DNA of 64,000 bases from assembly GCA_037043235.1 (NCBI GenBank), contig JAWRVZ010000179.1:847001-911000 (forward strand), in the 5' to 3' direction. Position 1 is the first letter of the stretch. Every line of letters starts with the position of its first letter. This stretch comes from Rhodeus uyekii (Eukaryota; Chordata; Actinopteri; Cypriniformes; Acheilognathidae). The notes below the pieces were generated by a model. The model worked only from the letters and a program-made list of their open reading frames with translations. It ran no database searches and was not told the origin of the DNA. This document shows, piece by piece, positions 10,151 through 22,165 of the stretch. The position numbers were made by a program, and so were the translations under genes.

Positions 10151-11020
10151 CAATAAGTCAGTTTTATTTCTGGGATATCAATCTATCCCATTAGGAAGCA
10201 TAAGTTATTGTGAATCAGTTTCACCTATTTTGGTTAAAGTGATAACTGGAGAGGCAACAGCAATAAAAAAAAAACCAGCAAAAATAAGGGAAGGATGGTG
10301 GCCATAAACAATTGTTCTCTGACTGATTTGTCTTTAGTTTTGTGGTTTCTTAGGGTTCTTTTCACACTTTGTAGAATGAGGCAGTTCCTGCAACCCAATC
10401 CGACCTATCAAGGATGACCCATCCACACATACCATCGCAAGGAGGTCTCCCAGCACAGTTTAAAGAGCATGGAGGAGATACCGAGAGACAGGCCGCTACA
10501 CGAGGAGACCTGAACCAGAAGTGCAACAACCCAGTGGCAGGATCAGTATCTGCTCAGTTGCGGAGGAACAGGAGGAGCACTGCCAGAGCCCTATAAAACG
10601 ATCTTCAGCAAGCTACCGGTGTACATGTTTCTGACCAAACTGTCAGAATCAGACTTCATGAGGGTGGCCTTAATGGTTCTTTTACTGCTGTTTGGTACCA
10701 GGATCAAATTCCCAGAGTCTTTGTGAGGACTCATGCTTGTATAGTGGGCTCTGGGTTCCTCCATATAATGGTCCATTATAACACCCAATGTCATGTGGCT
10801 AGAGTGTGTAAGCAGTTTTTAGACGACGAAGGCATTGATGACATTGAGTGGACTATCAATAGCAGCCAAGTAACACCACAGGCTGTCCTGGAGCTACCGA
10901 TGCCCTGATCCCATTCTGGGAGGTGATCCTACAGGACACCATGCACCATCTCATCAGGAGCATGTCCAGACGTTGTTTTGAGTGCATACAGGCACATACT
11001 ACTGACTTACATTATGAGCT
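10150..11020 (+). pseudogene. Decayed Tc1-like transposon, internal deletion
   Basis: The 5' part (aggaagcataagttattgtg, then aatcagtttcac) matches the terminus at 38270-38330. Degraded plus-strand transposase follows: an N-terminal segment (ggaggtctcccagcacag, gaggagataccgagagac), a jump at about 10680, then the C-terminal catalytic half (VARVCKQFLDDEGIDDIEW and the cca/ctg-rich tail to cgttgttttgagtgcatac). The centre, including the first catalytic Asp segment, is missing, and stops and frameshifts are frequent. Same family as 37410-38200 and 42245-43015. Confidence 0.7.
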
Positions 11021-12224
11021 GCTCTAATGAACTTAAATTAATTTGTGTCTTCGCATATATACAGCAAAATTTGAGTGCCGTTATTTTAATTTTTGTATAT
11101 GTCTATAGCAAAAAAAAACTAAAACTAAGTTCTGTGTCCTCAACATGAAGTAATATTTGGCATACTAAATACACCATGTGTGCATGTTGACAAACACACA
11201 TATTGAAACATATTGTCTCAAATGACTTATGCTCAGGGGTGTAGAGCTACACATCACATCCAAAAGTATTACTTCAAATGATATTGCTACTGAAACTGAT
11301 GAATAATTTTTTCACATTATTATGAATTTATTTATGTTCAGTGGAATGTCTGACTGGAAATACTCAGTAATATTCACTAACTGCTAGTTATATAAGTGGT
11401 GTTCTGTGTTTATAGATGACAAGTACATGAAACAGAAAACATCACCTGCATGTGCTGTTTTATTAGTACTTTAACAATTTCTTGTGGCTGATCACGCTTC
11501 GGTGTCTGAAATAACATGCATTTTGCTCAAAGAGAATTACCCCATGGACTTGATAACGGAAAAGGCAATTTCAACTATTCTGTCCATAATAATCCCAATT
11601 TCCTGACACGCTCTGAGTGGCCTGTAAAAGCACAGGTAATCTACAATAGCATTATCATGTACAAACCGGAACAGTTATTTCAAACACTGCAACTGAAACT
11701 TTGGATAATAATCTCCAATTCTGCTTCAACACATGAGACATGGACACAAAAAAAACAACTAAGACCTGCTTGTAGAAGATTTGCATGTTTGAGTCTCAAA
11801 AATTATATCATAATTACATATGATTGTAACCTATTATCTAAATAAATAAATTTTTGCTGTACAACAAGGGTGAACACAAAATTCAAGGTCAAGGTCTATA
11901 GACTACATACTGTAAGTTACTTTACTGAGCCAGGAAATTACTGTTACCGAGAGAGCAATGATAAAGGCAATGTATCATGTTTTATAGATGACAGATAATG
12001 TTACTTACATTAATATTTATCCATCTGAAGTCCAACTAAATGAGATTTTTAAGTTCAGGGGAATCTAGTACATGCACAATGACATCCTGCCAAACATGTT
12101 CAGTTTTAGCATACGATCACAGACCTTTTCATCCCACAGTAGAATGGCATTTGAACTGTTTCACTTCATGGGGCCTTTGTTTTTCAACTCTTGGGCCTGA
12201 ACTGGTGGGTTTGGTATATATTGT
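11021..12224. other. No gene recognised
   Basis: AT-rich sequence. The 109-codon frame at 11516-11845 has no domain, no signal sequence and composition like its surroundings. A decayed 3' end of the preceding Tc1 element probably lies in the first 100 bp. Confidence 0.45.
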
Positions 12225-14307
12225 TCAAGTCAAAGTCAAAAGTCAAAGTCAGCTTTATTGTCAATTCTGCAATATATACAGTGCATACATATAGAGAATT
12301 GAAATTCCGTTACTCTCAGACCCAAGGCGAATACAGTTAACAACAACAATAATTTAACAGTAACAACAACAACAACAACAGAAGATGAAGATAAAATACA
12401 ATAAAATTAAACTAGATGGATAAAGTGAGTTATGGAGGTAAAGTGGCGATGGCAAATAGTGCAAACAATAGTAAATAGTAATAGTGCAAATTACAAATTA
12501 AGGCAGTGCAAATGTAATAGGAGAGAAATGCAAGGACAACATAATGAGGTGGATGAATAAGAGAATAACTGATGGTGGGTAGGGGGTGGGGGGGGGGGAT
12601 TCAGAGATCAGGTCCTTGGTGCAGAAGACGGGAGAGGTGGCAGAGTCGGGAGAGAGTTCAATGCCCTGACAGCTTGGGGTATGAAGCTGTCCTTCAGTCT
12701 GTTGGTCCGTGCCTGGAGACTGCGTAGTCTCCTCCCTGATGGCAGCAGACTGAAGAGGCTGTGGGATGGGTGGGTGGGGTCCCTAGCAATAGCAAGGGCT
12801 TTTCGGGAGAGGCGGGTGTTATAGATGTCCCGGAGGGGTGGGAGAGAGACACCAACGATCTTCTCAGCTGCTCTCACGATGCGCTGCAGTGCCTTGCGGC
12901 AGGATGCGTTGCAGGCGCCGTACCACACAGTGATGCAGCTGGTCAGAATGCTCTCAATGGTGCCTCTGTAGAAGGTGCGCATGATGGGGGCTGAGGCTCC
13001 GGCTCTTCTCAGCTTACGGAGGAAGTATAGTCGCTGCTGCGATTTCTTAATCAGTGCTGTGGTGTTGGTGGTCCAGGAGAGGTCTTCCGTGATATGAACA
13101 CCCAGAAATTTGGTACTCCTCACCCTTTCCACGGTCGCACCGTTGATAGTCAGAGGAGCATGCTGGGTGTCCCTTCTTCTGAAGTCAACAACAATCTCCT
13201 TCGTCTTCTTCACGTTCAGAGAGAGATTGTTGTCGCCGCACCACCTGGCCAGGCGGCTCACCTCACTCCTGAAGTTAGTCTCATCGCCGTTGCTAATGAG
13301 ACCAACTACAGTCGTGTCGTCCGCAAATTTGATTATTAAATTGCTGTTGTGTGTGGGTGTGCAGTCGTGTGTAAGCAGAGTGAAGAGGAGTGGGCTCAAC
13401 ACACAACCCTGAGGGGTTCCAGTGTTCATGATGATGGTGCTGGAAGTGTTGCTGCCGACCCGTACTGCCTGAGGTCTTCCTGTCAGGAAGTCCAGCAACC
13501 AGTTGCACAGCGAAGTGCTGAGTCCCAGCTGAGACAGTTTGTGAGTGAGCTGTTGGGGGATGATTGTATTGAATGCTGAACTAAAGTCTATGAACAGCAT
13601 TCTGACATAAGTGTCTTTATTGTCCAGGTGCGTGAGTGCTGAGTGGATGGCAGTGGTGATGGCATCATCGGTCGAGCGTTTTGACCGGTATGCAAATTGG
13701 TAGGGGTCCAGGGAGGGGGGGAGGACAGATTTAATGTGGTGCATGACTAGCCGCTCAAAGCACTTCATAAGGATGGGGGTAAGTGCGACTGGGCGGTAGT
13801 CATTGAAGCCGGATGGAGATGAATACTTCTGTGCAGTGGTGCTGTTGTGTGCTTCAAAGCGAGCGAAGAAAGTGTTCAGCTCATTTAGAAGGGGTGTGGA
13901 GCTGTCACACGTCCGTGCAGGGGGTTTGTAGTCCGTGAGGGTCTGAATCCCCTGCCACAGGCTCCTTGTGTCTCTGCTGTCGCTGAAACGATGGGCTATC
14001 CTCCTGGAGTACTGTCTCTTAGCCTTCCTGATGCCATGTGACAGGTTGGCCCTTGCTGTCCTCAGGCCCACCTCATCTCCAGCTCTGAAGGCAGCGTTAC
14101 GTGTCTTCAGAAGTCTGTAGACATTCCCTGTCAGCCATGGTTTTTGGTTGGGCCAGATGGTGATGGACTTAGTGACTGTTACATCCTCAATGCACTTGGT
14201 GATGTAAGAAGTAACAGTCTCTGAGTACTCCTGGAGGTCTGTGGTGTTATTGTAAGTTGCAGCTTGTTTGAACATGTCCCAGTCAGTGGTGTCAAAGCAG
14301 TCTTGAA
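12225..14307 (-). mobile_element. 5'-truncated non-LTR retrotransposon (CR1/L2/Rex-like LINE)
   Basis: The 3' end on the minus strand terminates in a short (gactttgactttt)-type tandem tail (12225-12262) following gacaataaagctgactttg, typical of this group. It is preceded by a 3' UTR (12263-12607) and the RT ORF. Homology starts abruptly near 14307, so the endonuclease and the first part of the RT region are absent, the normal result of incomplete target-primed reverse transcription. Only the family group, not the exact clade, can be named from memory. Confidence 0.8.
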
Positions 14308-14413
14308 GAGTTAATGTTAATGGAATGCTGATTACACGATTCAGTTTAGACCATAAAAACATATTTTGACGCATGAAATGTAATAAGCTCAAAAAATGTG
14401 ATGCATAAAACAA
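12608..14413 (-). pseudogene. LINE ORF2 fragment: reverse transcriptase and C-terminal domain
   Basis: An open frame of 601 codons, of which about the last 566 (from LQDCFDTTDWDMF) are LINE; the first 35 are read-through from flanking DNA. Visible in order: a pre-RT region (QKPWLTGNVYRLLKTRNAAF), a join at SSPSG/FNDYRPVAL near 13806, RT motifs (SLDPYQFAYRSKRSTDDAI, FIDFSSAFNTI, TGTPQGCVLSPLLF, catalytic FADDTTVV at 13305-13328), then a C-terminal region ending TNRLKDSFIPQAVRALNSLP. In intact relatives the join region holds about 80 residues, including the GPD motif and the first RT blocks. Their absence removes part of the catalytic domain while keeping the frame, so the protein should be inactive. 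No endonuclease is present. The frame is otherwise free of stops, which suggests a young copy. Short plus-strand frames here are shadows. Confidence 0.8.
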
Positions 14414-15640
14414 AAACTGACAAGCAAAAACCTATTTTTATGATTCCATGGTAATTTTTAGAGCTTGGCAATGTAAAGAACTATAGATTTTTACTGTATT
14501 TAAAGCGTGTTATTTGTTCTGAAACCAGCTGAGTTTCTTCATTGCGCAGTTTATCATGCTTACAGTCACGTGTATGGAAAAGAGTAGTTTGGGATCTACT
14601 AGTGTTTAACAGAAAAAAGAAAATATGTCTGTGCAGTAACGTTAAGGCTTTGGGAAGAACTGGGTGAACATTTAACATAAGCTTTAATCATAAAATAAAG
14701 AGCAAAACTAAAGTTAAACAAACAAAACACAACATAAATAGTCTGGGCCTGGTCCTCTGTCATCTTTCACTGTCGTCACTCATCCCTTTTATTCTTCTGG
14801 AACTCCTCAAGGTCGATGTGTCATGCAAGGGGCCAGGCATAGTGGCCACAGTACTTGGGGGTAAGATGGAAAAAAAAAATTATTGGTTCGGTACCAAAAA
14901 CACATCGCCATCCAGTCCTATACCGGCTGGATATTTAATGGAAGGCAATGGCTCCTCAAGTTTTGGTCAGCTGGCAAGAGAGTCCCCTGTTCTCTACTCC
15001 TCCCGTGATGGTGGATGGCAGCAGGCTCCGGCTACTGGCGAATGGTGGCAACTCCTCAGTTCCCTCTCAGATGGCAGCGGCCCCTCCAGAACCCATACAG
15101 CCGGCAGCAACTCTGTCAGTCCCCCGGGAAGTCCCTCCAGTCCACCATCTTGTACTTATATTTAGAAAATACCTGCATGTAATTATAGCTGCAATTAACT
15201 TCTATAATTACATTTATAATTACACTGTTGGAACTTCTCTTACACCTTAACCCAACCTCAAAATAACTATACTATCAAACCTGTCCCCAATCTTTCCTTT
15301 ATACCACCTCAATACCAGCAAGTGCTTAAAATATATAAATATATAAAATATTTTATATACCATATCAGAGAAATTTTGTCATTTTGTCATTTTTATTTTT
15401 TAGTCGAAGGGTTGTTTTAGAGCTTGGGACCCATGATAGCTCACGCAGACAAGGCTTTCATTTAATTTAAAACCCAAGGTGCTCGCTGTAGGCTCCCTTG
15501 ATTATTTGGAAACCTCCCTAGAGATTCACCTCAGCCTGATTCAGAGCCTGTCACACTCAGACCCAGCACATGAGTGGATTCAAACTACCCCCTGTAGTGA
15601 TCCTGAATAACACAAACAAATATCAGGAAATAACATGCTT
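14414..15640. other. No gene recognised
   Basis: 14740-15170 has a GC-richer stretch with repeated atggcagc/ctcctcagt-type motifs (frames 14818-15165 and 14948-15250, Ser/Pro-rich) that looks like a low-complexity dispersed repeat rather than a gene. The rest is AT-rich. Confidence 0.4.
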
Positions 15641-15649
15641 TCTGACAGC

Positions 15650-15935
15650 TCCAACATGACACATGCATGATAGATGCTTCATTAAAGCATTAATTATGAT
15701 TTCAGCTATTAAACAAACACGCAAGGCACATTCTTTAATCACCTACTGCTAGTTCCCCTCATTTGCTGCCCAACATTAAATGCACAAATTTCAGCTGGTG
15801 TCAAACAGCGGGGTCTGGGCCTCCTTGATAAGACTCCCTGCAGGTTCAGTGCAGGAGACTGATTCATTCTTTATCATTCATATTTCATCATGACAGGCTG
15901 ATTGATAATCAAAGTTAAACGGTTGCTTGCTTAGT
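15650..15935. promoter_or_regulatory. Candidate conserved noncoding element
   Basis: Unique-looking, balanced-composition sequence between repeats. It has a cluster of homeodomain-type sites (attaattatgatttcagc), a CAGCTG E-box (tttcagctggtg), and TGACAG next to TGATTGAT (tgacaggctgattgataatc), the pattern of Meis plus Pbx/Hox sites. No open frame, terminal repeats or repeat-family match. The regulatory role is inference from style alone; a cross-species alignment is needed. Confidence 0.25.
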
Positions 15936-15939
15936 GTGC

Positions 15940-16140
15940 CTGTTCCATATGTACTACTAGCCTTTTGATCCTGGGTTGCTAATAGAGAAAAAGGTTCAGT
16001 CCCAAGTAGGGCTTTCCTTGGAACTGGAGTGATACTGAGATCATGGTCATGCTTTCCACAGCGCCCTTGAGCTGGCAGGTAACTGGGGCTTGAAATGTGC
16101 TGGCTTTGATTGTAAAGTGTCTGCTAAATGGAATATGTGA
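15940..16140 (+). repeat. SINE-like fragment
   Basis: Ends in gattgtaaagtgtctgctaa, matching the tail seen in fish tRNA-derived SINEs (compare 35760-35800). The upstream tRNA-like part (ggttcagtcccaag) is decayed. 16141-16860 shows nothing recognisable except a short palindrome at about 16832-16864. Confidence 0.4.
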
Positions 16141-16869
16141 ATCGCATTTTCTGTCAAGGCACTATTAAAAAAGAGCTCTCCCATAGGCCTTGACTACAAC
16201 TTTGATTAAGAGATTTGATTAACAGTTCCAAATTTTCTCCCTGAAGAAAGTTTTATAGCTGAGAGCTTGCTCTTTCAAAGCTTAAGAGGCTTAACCAAGG
16301 TCTCACTTAGTTTTATTTAAGGGTGAAATCTGTAATTTTTGTAAAGTGCTTGCAAAGGATACATTCTTTCCCAATATGCAAAGTCAACTGTAAGTGATTC
16401 ATAGGTTGCTTCCCCAGAAAAAAAGTGTAAACATTAAGGTACAGATATATTTCAAAGTGAAATCAAAGATTGAACTGGTGTGATCTTATTTTTAACAGAA
16501 TCAGGTCTACTAGAAGTTCGTTTGGAGTTTATCTTTTGGAGTTTGCAACAGCTTGCCAAAGCAAACGTTTTAAAAAATGTTGTTTCGGTTTGCTCCTTCG
16601 AGATAATTCCATTGTTTCGTGATGATTACATGATAGGTAGGTGTGCTCTAGGGCTCTGTCTTCTTTGACATGGACATCTTCTTCTGTTCAGACTGTCAAG
16701 ATCAAATAAAAAATAAAAACATACTGGAGAGCTACTTTAGTAGAAGCTGAAACTGAAATTCTAACTGAAAGACACTGAAAAATCTTTTTTATGTTTTTTC
16801 AGCTGGTATAATCTGTAAAGCTGTTTGCGTTAATATTATACATATAAATATATGTATAATATTTAACAA

Positions 16870-17425
16870 TTTTTCTTAGCATTTTCTTATCGGTTATGTC
16901 AATTGTTTTATGTCTCCAAACCCTGATATCTCGAACACGAAAGAGGGGCAAAGTCGCCACTTCACATCGGTTATCTCGATCCCCGTGACTAATGATCATA
17001 CCGAGTTCACTGCGCATGCACTGAGTTCTCGTTGCACATGCATCAGTCCGTTTGGTCACTCACTCCAATGATGCTTCACTCACTCTTGCGGCGCAGTGCT
17101 GTCCAGCCGCAGAAGAACGCACACAAAAATCAAGCTTTACAGATGCTAACTTGGAAGAGAAGACACAGGAGTTCACCTTCACTGTCCAGGAATTCCCAGA
17201 TTACATTCACATTGACAAATACGTTGTTACTGATAGAAGCCTAGAAGCATTTATTTTCAAGCAGACCCTTAAAGGCAAAAAGCAACAAAGCATTTTAGAG
17301 TTTGTAAAGAAACCATAGTAAACAAGTGTACAATACTTTTCAGAACTGTGTCCGAGCAAAATGACGTGTTGTGACTGTGTTTATGCTGTGAGCGAAATTG
17401 TGTTTGCAATGTTGGAGATATATAT
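16870..17425 (+). pseudogene. pogo/Tigger-like transposon remnant
   Basis: Shares blocks with 39740-40195: cttagcattttcttatcggt/gggt, accctgatatctcgaac, gaaagaggggcaaagtcgcc, actgcgcatgc, and the 3' part gtttatgctgtgagcgaaat then tgtttgcaatgttggaga. A short plus frame (17052-17318) ends KGKKQQSILEFVKKP, resembling the C-terminal tail of pogo/Tigger transposases. Both termini are missing. Confidence 0.5.
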
Positions 17426-17433
17426 ATATAGTT

Positions 17434-18297
17434 ACGACATGGAGACCAGGGTTGATCCAAATGCGTGTCTTTATTTAAACACAGGATAGTCGAGCAGGCA
17501 GGGTCAAAACAGGAACAAACGGAATACAAGGAACAGGCAAGGTCGTGGTTGAGATACAGGCAAACAGACTGGACTATGAAAACCACTCAGAATTGTGCAC
17601 AAGGGTTAAAGGGCCAGTCACACAGCGAAAACGCATGAATCACGCATAGATTTTCGTTTCTACGCGGAGTGTGCGTCGTATGCGTCGTATGCGTAATTCG
17701 TCGGTGGAAAGAACATGGACCATCAGTGATTGTAAGTGGATGTGCGTCGAAGGCAGTTTGTGCGTGATTTTGAGTTTTGAACGGTTCCAAATTTTTCTGA
17801 CGCACAACTGTGCGCCGGTGTGCGTTATCCATGAGTCAGCGTGCGTAGTTTATGTGTCAAGTATGCGTGACTATGCGCGGGACACGCGTCGGCCATCAGT
17901 GCTTATGCGTCAGAACTGGTTCGAAACCGCGCACGTCCACTGACGCCCCACGTTCATATCACTCATGAACCACGCATGAACCGCGCACGTATCACGTTAA
18001 TTCTACTGACAATGTGGATTCTGAAAGTGCTTGTTCGTGAAGCGTGTGTGTTTGGACGCGCTCCATGAGGGATTCATGCGTGATTTGTGAGTGATTCGTG
18101 CGTGATCGGCTGTGTGACTGGCCCTTAAACAAGACTTCGTAATGGCAGTTTGTGTGAGTGAGTCTATTATAGTTTATGTAATTCAGTAAAGCTGGTGCAA
18201 TAATCAGTCCGCTGAACAGCATCATGGGAAGTGTAGTGTAGTGTGTGTCAGTATAGGTGTGAGAGCTTTCTCTGGAGCCAGACGGGGGAGTAACAGG
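17434..18297 (-). repeat. LTR-like repeat split by a MITE
   Basis: Two halves (17434-17609 and 18129-18297) flank the 516-bp MITE and appear to be one older repeat. The left starts gttacgacatggagacc with an AC-rich body; the right ends gacgggggagtaacag. The outer gttac/gtaac ends suggest a TGTTAC...GTAACA LTR read on the minus strand. Inference; no partner LTR seen. Confidence 0.3.
17610..18125. mobile_element. 516-bp MITE, TAA duplication (PIF/Harbinger-like)
   Basis: Perfect 17-bp terminal inverted repeats AGGGCCAGTCACACAGC at both ends, flanked by TAA (17607-17609 and 18126-18128). The 3-bp TWA-type duplication and GGGCC-type end fit Harbinger superfamily MITEs; a TTAA reading (Kolobok/piggyBac) is the alternative. 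The interior is packed with gcgtatgcgt/cgcatgaatcacgc motifs in both orientations, giving many subterminal repeats. No transposase. Confidence 0.75.
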
Positions 18298-20204
18298 GTT
18301 CATTATTGTAACATATATAAATATCGTATAACACTGTTTATAGTTTATAGTTACACGTGTATAGTTTTTACACGTGTCTTTGTTCAGTTAATTGTGCAAT
18401 TTCTTTTTTTATTGACTCTTATTGAGTGTTTACTTGTCGTTAATAACGCTTGAAATTAGCAAGGCTAGTTGTTTTTGTTAATGTGTAAGTGTTATTTTAG
18501 CCTGTTTTTGTTCAAGATATAATAAATGGCTTTGCAATAAGACTTAAAATAAACGTGAATGATATCAACAACAAAAAATTCATACGGCAATGAACAAATG
18601 ATAAATCACCAAACGGTGTATTCCAGCCTTTAAATCTCTTTGGATTAAATTGGACAAAAGTGTGTTTCTGAGGGGAAAAATGCGGAGAAAATTGATCTTT
18701 TGGCTGCAGACTTTATATTTTGTCAGAAATGAGCTCAGTGTGTGACACTGTTGAGATCTCTTTTGAAATTCCAAAGGAGACACATGTAAGAACCCTAGGT
18801 CTTTTTCTCAGCAAAAGAATCTGTTTTTTCCATTTATTCTCCTTACCGTCTAGTGAACTGAAAAAAGAGAGGTTTTGTTGTCATTTTCCTTTCCAGCAGT
18901 CTGTTACTAAATAGCAAACTGACTAAATCAATTGTCAAGACCAAAACGTCAGACTAAAAATACATGTCCAGATTTATTGAACAAAAACATTGAAGTCCAC
19001 AGTGACCACTCTGCAACCATTTTGTAATTAAAAAAGCAAATATCTTCTAATAAGTCTACATAACATCAATATCACAGTTTTAAAGCTTGGATCTGTTTTT
19101 AACAAATTAATGTGCCTTTTCCTCATATTTATGAGATCATTTTAGATTTAGTAACTGTTGACAGTGCCTGCTGAGAGTGTTTGTTCTTAATGATTATTCA
19201 CTTCCTAGATTTTAGATGAAATCTAAAAATACAAAATGAAGGAACTGGGACTATTTGTTATCCTGCCAAACTAATGAATCATGCAGGGAATTTCTCAAGA
19301 CATTGATCTTATTTTTATATAAAATATTTTTCAAATAAAAAGCATCAGTCTTGATTTACACTGTAAAAATACATTTAGTGGGGCTCATCACAGGGTCCAG
19401 GACAAGATTTCCAGCCGAACTGGTGCATACACAGAATATAAATTACATAATTCATTTTAAATGTCTCTAAGTGTCAGCAGTCCAGTAATTGCCTCAATTC
19501 AGTGTAAAAATAGCCAAAGAAATGCAATAATTTGCCTAACTAAGCATAACCTTATATAAGTGAAATAGAATCAGTGGGGAAAGTCATAAAAAAGGGAGAA
19601 CTGAACCAGAAAGATCAGATAATGTGCTTTGATGGAAGGTCCCAGAACCATGTCATCTGAATTCAAAGCGATGTACATTTAGTTAACGCACTGCAGAAAA
19701 TTAAGCAGACTAATCCAGTGAAGTCTATAAATTTCAAGCACCAATCTTAGTTTCAACCGTGTCACATTTCATGAGAGTACAGAGATACACATTTCAGTCA
19801 GTAAACTCCCACAGCCCTACATCTGGAAAACAAATGAAGGACAACAGAGAAATCTAAGTGATCAGATTTGAAGGGCAGTCCTATACGTGCTCATGAAATC
19901 AGCCTGCAGGATTCTGTCAAATCATATTACAGTATGTCACAATCACAAACATGTCTAGTTATATCATCTTGACAGTTCTGAGAGAGGAAGACAACAGCAG
20001 TCGTGTCTGCGTTATTCCTGCATTATACACTACTGTACCTCTAACTTAAAAATATTGAATATATTTGTGTTTCATTGTGAAAGTAGTTATTTATTCTAAC
20101 ATTATTCAAATGTTATTTTTATTATATTCAAACAGTTACATTTATTTATGATTGTAATAAATGACAAGTAAAAAATAGTATTTCCATCTTTTCCAAAACT
20201 TTTT
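18298..20204. other. No gene recognised
   Basis: AT-rich; short frames only, no repeat ends recognised. Confidence 0.5.
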
Positions 20205-20714
20205 GGTAACACTTTATAAGTATAGGGTAATAAAGCACTTTTTAATTTATAGTTAATTAATAGTTTATAAACTATATTCTTTCCCCTAAAACAAGTATTT
20301 GCATGTAATTCGTATTGACATCGTCATCATTATTATTATTTTTAAGTGGTTGTTTTGTTTTGGGAATAGGCTTAATGTGTTTTTAAACATTTTATTTTGA
20401 TGAACTCTTAAAATAATAATACAATTAATATCCAATAAAGGTTTTGATAAAGAACTTGATTAATGCAATACTCCCATTTTCCAAGACCTAATCTAAAATC
20501 AGAACTATTTATAGTTTATGCACTAACAAAACATTATTTATCTCTTTAGATATGAACTGATTAAACACTAACACTGTTAATTTCAATGACAATGTATGAT
20601 GAACATACTATATAGTCTATTAAAATATTACCTGCAGTTTGTAAATTATGAATTAATTATTTGTAAATGATTTGTAAACCATTTATTTCAGTATTCTTAT
20701 TATAAAGTGTAACC
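20205..20714. mobile_element. MITE with ggtaacactttataa termini
   Basis: ggtaacactttataa at the left and ttataaagtgtaacc at the right are inverted copies with one difference. The interior is very AT-rich and non-coding. A family with similar ends is at 61129-61428. Target duplication not clear. Confidence 0.55.
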
Positions 20715-21782
20715 ATTTGTTCATTACTCATTCGAAATGCATACAGAAACATGAAAATATCCTGCACAAGTTATCATCTATACTATTTGTTTCTTAGTAA
20801 TTAGAGGGAAACAGATAAGGTTTTCAAGCTCTGGAATCCTGTTCTGTTCAGACACATGTAATATGTATTTGAATATGAATGCATTACTGTGAAATCTATA
20901 TGCAAAGATTCATTGATGTGACACAGATTCAGAATATAAAACACTTGTGTAAAGCACCAGCAAAAAGAAATAAATCTGGCAGTGCAATACTGCAGAGAGG
21001 GTGGAATAAGAAGCCCAGCTCTGATAGGATTTCTACATTACTCACTAAATCAAAGTTAAAATCCGTGAAAATTCGAAATGTCTTGAGTAAATCTACTGTA
21101 TGAGGCAGGCTCACTTCTTTAAGAGGGAAAAAGGAGGCAGCAACCACAGACCTGATGAAGTTAGTGCTGCAGCATTGTCATAAGAGTCTTAAGATAGTCC
21201 TGATGAACTTCCCATGAACATTTGGATTGTAAAGAATTGTATCAAATGTTTTTGAATGAGAGACAAATGCATTATTCAGACCCATTGAGGTGTGTGATTC
21301 AAACTCAACGTAAATCAAAGATCACTCACTTGCTTCCTCCTACACTGAATATAAATCTTGAGGGTTTTTTTTCAGTTCTGGAATTGCATTATGGTCCGTG
21401 CCAGATAACGCTCCTTAGTTTATTATGTTATATCTGAGTCAGTTGAGTCTCTGGCACAGTCAGTCTGGCTTCAGAGCATTAACTGATGTGCTTTAGGCAT
21501 TGCGAGCTTGTGATGATGTTGCATTGGAGATTGGAGAAACAATCAATTTAGCCTTGACTAATATACAGTCATATTCTCTGCAATAATATCTCTTATCTAA
21601 AACCAACAAATTCATTCTTCTTAATAAGGAAAACAAAGGAAATGATGTAATAAAGGAAAATCTATCCAGCAATAATGGCATTAAAGCTACCGTACATCAA
21701 TTTATTTTCATTACAAAAAAAATCATACTCAGACAGCATTATTACAGACTAAAGGAAGTAAAAAAATATAAAACTTCTTTTT
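20715..21782. other. No gene recognised
   Basis: AT-rich sequence with only short, unconvincing frames. Confidence 0.5.
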
Positions 21783-22165
21783 TTACACTTTTTTCCCTAA
21801 CCTTCTTTAGTGTGTAATAATTCTGTTTGAGCATAAAAAAGGTTGTTCTCCCTGATCCCCCTGAAACTCCACAACTGTGGTCTTATATGGAAATGTTTAT
21901 TCCTCACAAAATAGCTCATCTTCCCATTTGATGCATTTCCAAAACACATTTCAAGCGGTTGACCAGTCACAACACACTGATCCAGGTGACCAATCAGGGC
22001 ACATTTTGGATGGAGGGACTTCATCAAAACAGGAATGAAACAGTGTTACAGACAGTATGAAAACTATGGTGTTTTTTAAACATTCAAGCATGAAAACCTA
22101 TTCTAGCAGACCCCAAAAATAAAATCAAGACTTTGTAAAAGAGCGTAAAATGGCCTCTTTAAATG
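21783..22165 (+). repeat. Dispersed repeat, shared with 31190-31465
   Basis: Both copies contain aagcggttgaccartcacaac, then gaccaatcagrgcacatt, then aaaataaaatcwagactttg and tggcctcttta in the same order. It contains inverted CCAAT motifs. The family is common in cyprinid genomes; class not assigned. Confidence 0.5.

Noticed and set aside
12761..13579. Plus-strand frames inside the LINE
   Set aside because: Shadows of the minus-strand RT frame, without their own domains.
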